From assembly GCF_023913735.1 (NCBI RefSeq), contig NZ_JAMXBH010000021.1, forward strand, positions 1 through 64,000: a stretch of DNA of 64,000 bases, read 5' to 3'. The position numbers were made by a program, and so were the translations under genes. This document shows positions 59,161 through 64,000 of the stretch, one piece after another. Source of the stretch: Pseudarthrobacter raffinosi (GTDB lineage Bacteria > Actinomycetota > Actinomycetes > Actinomycetales > Micrococcaceae). The notes under the pieces are model-generated. The model searched no databases. It was not told the DNA's origin and was given only the letters and a program-made list of their open reading frames with translations. How positions within the stretch are numbered: position 1 is the first letter of the stretch; each line of letters begins with the position of its first letter.

Positions 59161-61104
59161 CTAGCCCTTTTTAGTGGCTGAGGGCGTGGCCGTTGGCGAT
59201 GGCGATGGCGGCGGGGCCGGTTCCTTGGCCACCACAATATTGATGGTCTTGCCCTGATCGACGGCGGCATTCACGGGGTCACTTTGATCCGTGACCCGGC
59301 CCGCCTCCACCTGGGAGTTCTCCACTTCCTGGACGTTGGGGACCAGGCCCAGTTCCTTCAGCGCCGTTTCCGCCTCGGCACGCGTGCGGCCGCGCAGTTC
59401 AGGCATGGACACCTTGCCGGTGGAAATCACGATCTCCACCGTGGTGCCCACCCCCACCATCTGGCCCGGTGCCGGGCTGGTGGTAATCACCCTGCCGCCG
59501 GGAACGGTGGCGCTGTTGGCTGTGGTGGTGGAAGGGGCTCCCACGAGTCCTGCCTGGCGCAGGATGTCCCGCGCCGCGGCTTCTGTCTGGCCCGGAAGGT
59601 TCTCCGGAATCTTGACGGCGCTTGGGCCTTCAGAGATATTCAGGATCACCTCCGCATTGGGGTCAAGCGAGGTTCCGGCCACCGGGTCAGTGCCGATGGC
59701 CGTCCCGCTGGGTATGGTCTCGTGCTTGTTCCGTTTGATCTGCGGCCGCAGGTTGGCACCATAAAGTTCCTGCAGGGCCGCCGACTCCGTCAGGGCCGCC
59801 ACCGCCGGGACCGCCACCTTGGGCGGCGCTGGAGCTGGCTGGTTCATGATGTTGTACAGCCAGAGACCGCCGCCGCCAAGAACCAGCAGGGTGAAGATCA
59901 CCAGTGTGGCAATCCACGTACGACGACGGGACTTCTGCCGGGCGGTCCGCTCGCGTTCCGGAGCGAAGCCCAAGGGCAGTTCATCGACATCCGACTGTCC
60001 CCGGGTGGCGGCCGCCATGACCGGTACGCCGTCAGTCCGGGTGTCGTCCGCGCTGCGCTGCCGGCCGGTGGGGACATCGTCCAGGAAGCCGGCTCCGGTG
60101 AGCCCGAACGCCTCTGTCACGGGCGGGCGTTCCGGCGTCGGGACGTGGTCGTTGGGATCGGTGGGGGCTTCGGTTGCGGCCAGCGCGGGCACGGACACGC
60201 CCGCCCGGGCGGCGCGCAGCGCACGCCGGAAGGCGGCCGCGTCCTGGAAACGGTCCGCCCGGTTCTTCTGCAGAGCCTTGGCCAGGACACTGTCCAGGGC
60301 GGCCGAGACCTCCGGGTTCACGCTGCTCGCGGGCTCCGGGATTTCCCTGACGTGCTGGTACGCCACGGACACGGGGCTGTCACCAATAAAGGGCGGGCGG
60401 GCGGTGAGCATTTCGTACAGCAGGCACGCTGCGGAGTAGAGGTCGCTGCGCGCATCCACTGTTTCGCCCCGGGCTTGCTCGGGCGAGAGGTACTGGGCAG
60501 TGCCCACCACGGCCTGGGTCTGCGTCATGGTGGCGGATGAATCGGCGATTGCCCGGGCAATCCCGAAGTCCATGACCTTCACGGAATTGGAGCCTTCGCA
60601 GTACATCACGTTGGCAGGTTTGATGTCCCGGTGGACGATGCCCGCTTTGTGGCTGTATTCAAGGGCAGAAAGCACGCCCAGGCAGAAGTCGATGGCCTGG
60701 TCAATGCTGACTTCCTTGGCCCGGATCAGGTCGCGGATGGTCCGGCCCTCAACAAACTCCATTACGATGTAGGGCACCCGGACACTGTCCTCCGAGCCAT
60801 CCGGAACCGTATGTTCGCCCGTGTCGTAAATGGCGACGATGGACGGGTGGTTCAGCGCCGCCACGGACTGCGCTTCCCGTTTGAAGCGCGCCTGGAACTG
60901 CGGATCACGGGCCATATCCGGGCGGAGAAGCTTGATAGCAACGGTCCGGCCAAGCCGGGTATCCACTCCGCGGTGGACATCCGCCATCCCCCCGCGGCCG
61001 ATGATTCCGCCGAGTTCATAGCGGCCGCTGAGGACACGCTGGTTATCCACCGGGAGGCTGTCCTCCCGGTGGAGCGGGGTGCGGGCCGAATCACTCACTG
61101 TCAA
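59161..61104 (-). CDS. pknB: PASTA-domain Ser/Thr protein kinase PknB
   Basis: The 647-aa kinase has a cytoplasmic catalytic domain (about 25-290: GRGGMADVHRG, VAIKLLRP, IVHRDIKPANVM, DFGIARA, TAQYLSPEQARG), a juxtamembrane linker, one span (about 400-425, WIATLVIFTLLVLGGGGLWLY) and three extracytoplasmic PASTA repeats (about 430-630). PASTA repeats sense muropeptides or lipid II, and the kinase controls growth and division targets. All catalytic residues are present. It overlaps no gene; pknA lies 9 bp upstream on the same strand. Confidence 0.95.
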   Translation of the reverse strand: MTVSDSARTPLHREDSLPVDNQRVLSGRYELGGIIGRGGMADVHRGVDTRLGRTVAIKLLRPDMARDPQFQARFKREAQSVAALNHPSIVAIYDTGEHTVPDGSEDSVRVPYIVMEFVEGRTIRDLIRAKEVSIDQAIDFCLGVLSALEYSHKAGIVHRDIKPANVMYCEGSNSVKVMDFGIARAIADSSATMTQTQAVVGTAQYLSPEQARGETVDARSDLYSAACLLYEMLTARPPFIGDSPVSVAYQHVREIPEPASSVNPEVSAALDSVLAKALQKNRADRFQDAAAFRRALRAARAGVSVPALAATEAPTDPNDHVPTPERPPVTEAFGLTGAGFLDDVPTGRQRSADDTRTDGVPVMAAATRGQSDVDELPLGFAPERERTARQKSRRRTWIATLVIFTLLVLGGGGLWLYNIMNQPAPAPPKVAVPAVAALTESAALQELYGANLRPQIKRNKHETIPSGTAIGTDPVAGTSLDPNAEVILNISEGPSAVKIPENLPGQTEAAARDILRQAGLVGAPSTTTANSATVPGGRVITTSPAPGQMVGVGTTVEIVISTGKVSMPELRGRTRAEAETALKELGLVPNVQEVENSQVEAGRVTDQSDPVNAAVDQGKTINIVVAKEPAPPPSPSPTATPSATKKG

Positions 61105-61113
61105 TCCCGACCG

Positions 61114-62781
61114 CTACGGCGCGCAGGTAGGAGGCAATCCCGGCAGCTGGCCGGGGTTGCATTTGGGGAGGGTGGACGTTGGCTCAGCAGGGGCGGCCGG
61201 CGTGGATGGCGGAGCTGTCGGCGTGCTGGCCGGGACCGGGACGGCGTAGGTCACAGTCACTTCAGCCCCCTTGGGCACGGTGCCCGTGGGGTTGACCTGC
61301 AACACCGTTCCGGCGGCGGAAGTACTCTGCTGCGGGATGACCCGGACGGACAGGCCCATGGTTTCCAGCGTCCCCTGGACCTGACGGTAGTCCTTCCCGA
61401 GGTAGGCCGCCGAAATGATGTCCACGGTGCTGGGGGTGGGCGTGGGCGTGGGCGCGTCGGTGGTCCGGGTGGGGGTAGGCGTAGCGGACGCCGAGGTTTT
61501 TGACGGGCTGGCGCTGGTGGACGGCGGGTTGCTGGATGCAGAGTTAGTGGTGGTGCTGGCCGGGTTGAAAATCCCGGCCTGCGTCAGGAAGAACCCCACC
61601 AGCGCGAACAGAACCAGCACGATCAAGGCGACCAGCGGCCACGTCCAGGGGCTGCGGCCGCGACGCTCGGGCTCGTCCTCCGGTTCGTCGTCGTACTTCT
61701 CTTCCTCCTGCACCCAGCTGCGCTCCGCGGCCAGGGCGTCCGCACGCGAAAGCGTGCTCCCGGCTCCCGCGGCCGCTGCGCCGACTGCAGCGCCGCCGGC
61801 AGCGGCACCCAGCACGGGCAGGGCGGACGTCGATGTCGTGTTGCTGTCCTTCTGGGCGATGACTCCGGTGGGTGCCGTGGCAATGTCCACCGGCGCGGTA
61901 ATGGGGCCCGTGGTTGCCTCGAAGAGCAGCATGCCGGGAACCGCTGCGTGCGCGGCGTCAATATCGCCGTTGCGGATGGCCTCGGCGGCTTCCGACAGCT
62001 TGATGGCGTTGGCCGGGCGGTTCTTGGGGTCCTTGGACAGCATGGACATCAGCAGCGCGCGGACCGGTTTGGGCAGGGTCTCCGGAAGCGGCGGCGGGGC
62101 GTCGTTGACCTGCGCCAGGGCAATGGCGATCTGGGATTCGCCGGAGAAGGGCCGGTGCCCGGTGAGGCACTCGTAACCGATCACGCCGAGTGAGTAGATG
62201 TCCGAGGCGCCGGTAGCGGTCTGGCCGGTGGCCTGCTCGGGGGCGAGGTACTGGGCGGTGCCCATTACCTGGCCTGTCTGTGTCAGCGGGACCTGGTCGG
62301 CCAGGCGGGCGATGCCGAAGTCGGTGACCTTGACGCGGCCGTCGGGGGTGATCAGCAGGTTACCGGGCTTGATGTCGCGGTGGACCAGCCCCTGGGCGTG
62401 GGCGACGGAAAGGGCGCGGGCGGTCTGCGCCATCATGGACAGCGTCCGGTCCGGGGACAGTACCTGCTCGTGCTCGATGATGCTGCTCAGCGGCTGGCCC
62501 GGAACGAGCTCCATGACCAGGTAGGCCGAGCCATCCTCCTCGCCGTAGTCAAAGACATTGGCGATGCCCACGTGGTTCAACAGGGCGGTGTGGCGTGCCT
62601 CGGCGCGGAACCTCTGGAGGAAACCGGGGTCACCGGTGTATTCCTCCTTGAGTACCTTGATGGCGACAATCCGGCCCAGGACCTGGTCCTTGGCCTTCCA
62701 GACCTCTCCCATCCCGCCGATCGCAATCCGCGTGGTCAGCTGGAATCTGCCGCCGAGGGTGATTCCCGTTGTAGGCCTCAC
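61114..62781 (-). CDS. pknA: PknA-type Ser/Thr protein kinase with a C-terminal PASTA-like domain
   Basis: The 555-aa kinase carries IAIGGMGEVWKAKD, VAIKVLK, GLVHRDIKPGNLL, DFGIARL and GTAQYLAPEQATG. A long Ala-rich linker, one span (about 385-405, WPLVALIVLVLFALVGFFL), and a single PASTA-like module (DYRQVQGTLETMGLSVRVIP, then VLQVNPTGTVPKGAEVTVTY) follow. Its order before pknB and after pbpA (on this strand) matches the actinobacterial division cluster. Classic mycobacterial PknA lacks a PASTA domain, so this version differs. It overlaps the pbpA stop by four bases. Confidence 0.93.
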   Translation of the reverse strand: MRPTTGITLGGRFQLTTRIAIGGMGEVWKAKDQVLGRIVAIKVLKEEYTGDPGFLQRFRAEARHTALLNHVGIANVFDYGEEDGSAYLVMELVPGQPLSSIIEHEQVLSPDRTLSMMAQTARALSVAHAQGLVHRDIKPGNLLITPDGRVKVTDFGIARLADQVPLTQTGQVMGTAQYLAPEQATGQTATGASDIYSLGVIGYECLTGHRPFSGESQIAIALAQVNDAPPPLPETLPKPVRALLMSMLSKDPKNRPANAIKLSEAAEAIRNGDIDAAHAAVPGMLLFEATTGPITAPVDIATAPTGVIAQKDSNTTSTSALPVLGAAAGGAAVGAAAAGAGSTLSRADALAAERSWVQEEEKYDDEPEDEPERRGRSPWTWPLVALIVLVLFALVGFFLTQAGIFNPASTTTNSASSNPPSTSASPSKTSASATPTPTRTTDAPTPTPTPSTVDIISAAYLGKDYRQVQGTLETMGLSVRVIPQQSTSAAGTVLQVNPTGTVPKGAEVTVTYAVPVPASTPTAPPSTPAAPAEPTSTLPKCNPGQLPGLPPTCAP

Positions 62782-64000
62782 TTATTCAACACCGCCTCAA
62801 AAATCTTCTTCGCGTTCGGACTGGTTAGCTGTGCGCCGGTGGTGATGTCGACGCCTTCCATGACGATGGTGACACTCACCTCCGGGTTGTTCGCCGGGGC
62901 AAACCCGGTGAACCATGAGTTGTTCAGGCCGTTGCCCAGTTCAGCGGTTCCGGTCTTGCCGGCCACTTGGACGCCGGGGACGGCCGCCCCGCGGGCTATG
63001 CCCTGGCTCACCGCACTGGTCATCCATTCGGTGATCTGGCGGGCAATTTCCGGGGTGGTGGACGTCCGGAGCGCTTCAGGCTGGGGCTCGTCAATGACCC
63101 TGAGGTCCGGGGACCGCACGGTCTTGACCAGGCTGGGGCTCATCTGGACGCCGTTGTTGGCGATGGCCGAGGTCATCAAGGCAATTTGCAGCGGAGTGGC
63201 GCGCACGTCCTTCTGGCCGATGGCGGACTGGGCCAGGCCTGGCCCGTCCATGTCATCGGGGAATCCGCTGCCCCTGGCGTAGGCGAGCTTGAGCTGGTCG
63301 CCCAGATCCTCGCCGAAGCCGAATTTTGCGGCCTGCTCGGCGATGGCGTCGCGGCCTAGGTCGAGGGCAATGCTGGCGAACGGCGTATTGCAGGATTGCT
63401 GCAGGGCGAAGGCAAAGCTGGCCTTGTCCTGGGTGTAGCAGTTGCCTCCGGCGTAGTTCGGCAGTTTGTACTGGATCCCAGGGAAGGGCATCTCGGCCGG
63501 GTTGGGGAGCACGCTGTCCTTGTTGTACTTCCCTGAGGCGAGGGCCGCGGCGGTATCCACCAGCTTGAAGACTGATCCCGGAGCGAGCAACTCGCCCGTG
63601 GGTCCGCTGACATTCTGGTTCAGGTTGATGCCGGGGACCTTGACCAGCTCGTTGATGTTGGTGGTTTCGGCGTTGGGGTCCTGGGTGGCGATCAGGTTGG
63701 GGTCATAGGACGGCTTGGACACTATGGCCAGGATGGCGCCGGTCTTGGGGTTGGTGACCACAATGGATCCCCGCTGGCCGTCCGGGATGAGGTCGTAGGC
63801 GAGCTTCTGGATGGCGGGATCGATGGTGAGTTCCGCCGAGGCGCCCTTCGGCTGGTTGCCCAGGAAGAGCTGGCCGATCCGGTCGAAGAACTGCTGGTCG
63901 GAGCTGCCGGCCAACTGGGCGTTCATGGCAACTTCCAGGCCGGTGGCACCGTAGTTCTTCGAGAAGTAGCCCGTGATGCCTGCATAGAGTGCTGGCTGCG
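62778..64000 (-). CDS. pbpA: Penicillin-binding protein 2/FtsI-type transpeptidase, N-terminus outside window
   Basis: The reading frame stays open to the window edge (upstream residues include YAGITGYFSKNYGATGLE), so the ATG at 63926 is internal and the gene continues beyond 64000. The visible transpeptidase domain has S-V-F-K in APGSVFKLVDT, S-C-N in QQSCNTPFAS and K-T-G in AGKTGTAELG. This PBP2-family protein cross-links peptidoglycan and sits next to pknA/pknB in the division cluster. The missing part should hold the membrane anchor. Confidence 0.93.
   Translation of the reverse strand, partial: QPALYAGITGYFSKNYGATGLEVAMNAQLAGSSDQQFFDRIGQLFLGNQPKGASAELTIDPAIQKLAYDLIPDGQRGSIVVTNPKTGAILAIVSKPSYDPNLIATQDPNAETTNINELVKVPGINLNQNVSGPTGELLAPGSVFKLVDTAAALASGKYNKDSVLPNPAEMPFPGIQYKLPNYAGGNCYTQDKASFAFALQQSCNTPFASIALDLGRDAIAEQAAKFGFGEDLGDQLKLAYARGSGFPDDMDGPGLAQSAIGQKDVRATPLQIALMTSAIANNGVQMSPSLVKTVRSPDLRVIDEPQPEALRTSTTPEIARQITEWMTSAVSQGIARGAAVPGVQVAGKTGTAELGNGLNNSWFTGFAPANNPEVSVTIVMEGVDITTGAQLTSPNAKKIFEAVLNK

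Overview
The window is a slice of a high-GC actinobacterial chromosome centred on the replication origin. Gene content and order point to the Micrococcaceae, close to Arthrobacter or Pseudarthrobacter: rpmH-dnaA-dnaN-gnd-recF-DUF721-gyrB-gyrA-DUF3566-tRNA-Ile-DLW-39-tRNA-Ala, then ppiA, rhomboid, crgA, sortase E, trpG, two Ser/Thr kinases and pbpA. This assignment comes from gene order and protein motifs read by eye; no database search was possible.

Layout. 1-14.5 kb: accessory and housekeeping genes on the minus strand (start of a glycosyltransferase cut by the window edge, M18 aminopeptidase, secreted intradiol-dioxygenase-like lipoprotein, an ABC transporter/two-component operon, a PAP2-lipid kinase fusion, an MFS/DeoR pair, an ABC-F ATPase, a lipoprotein penicillin-binding protein). 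14.6-20.5 kb: FAD oxidoreductase, GT87-like membrane protein, two short genes with very good ribosome binding sites, histidine phosphatase, CCA-adding enzyme. 20.6-26.7 kb, plus strand: Nudix hydrolase, murJ, a separate pseudokinase/discoidin-like partner of MurJ, trxB and trxA. 26.7-31.96 kb: a 5.3 kb stretch with no convincing gene, holding eight parS sites and two arrays of DnaA-box-like 9-mers at exact 12 bp spacing. 31.96-37.7 kb, minus strand: parB, parA (with a ninth parS inside its coding sequence), rsmG, jag, yidC, yidD, rnpA, rpmH. 37.7-40.1 kb: oriC in two halves around dnaA. 40.1-49.9 kb: the dnaN-to-DUF3566 block on the plus strand, then two tRNAs and DLW-39. 50.5-64 kb: EamA transporter, glycosyltransferase, amphipathic-repeat protein, cyclophilin, rhomboid, an AhpD-like gene set between two dense DnaA-box clusters, DNA glycosylase, crgA, sortase E, a 56-aa membrane protein, trpG, and the convergent pknB-pknA-pbpA group.

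How it fits together. The replication initiator and its oriC boxes, the clamp and gyrase, the ParABS segregation system with its clustered centromere sites, and the envelope growth and division kinases (PknA/PknB, MurJ and its pseudokinase partner, CrgA, PbpA) lie within about 40 kb. Genes immediately left of dnaA run leftwards and those to its right run rightwards, as expected for co-orientation with replication.

Most notable: (1) the gene-free parS region with 12 bp-phased DnaA-type arrays; (2) a second DnaA-box concentration at 55.2-56.3 kb, about 16 kb from dnaA, built from repeated modules; (3) a 38 bp perfect palindrome that combines a parS site with the putative parB terminator; (4) 11 bp-phased TCAGGG repeats upstream of the ABC/two-component operon.
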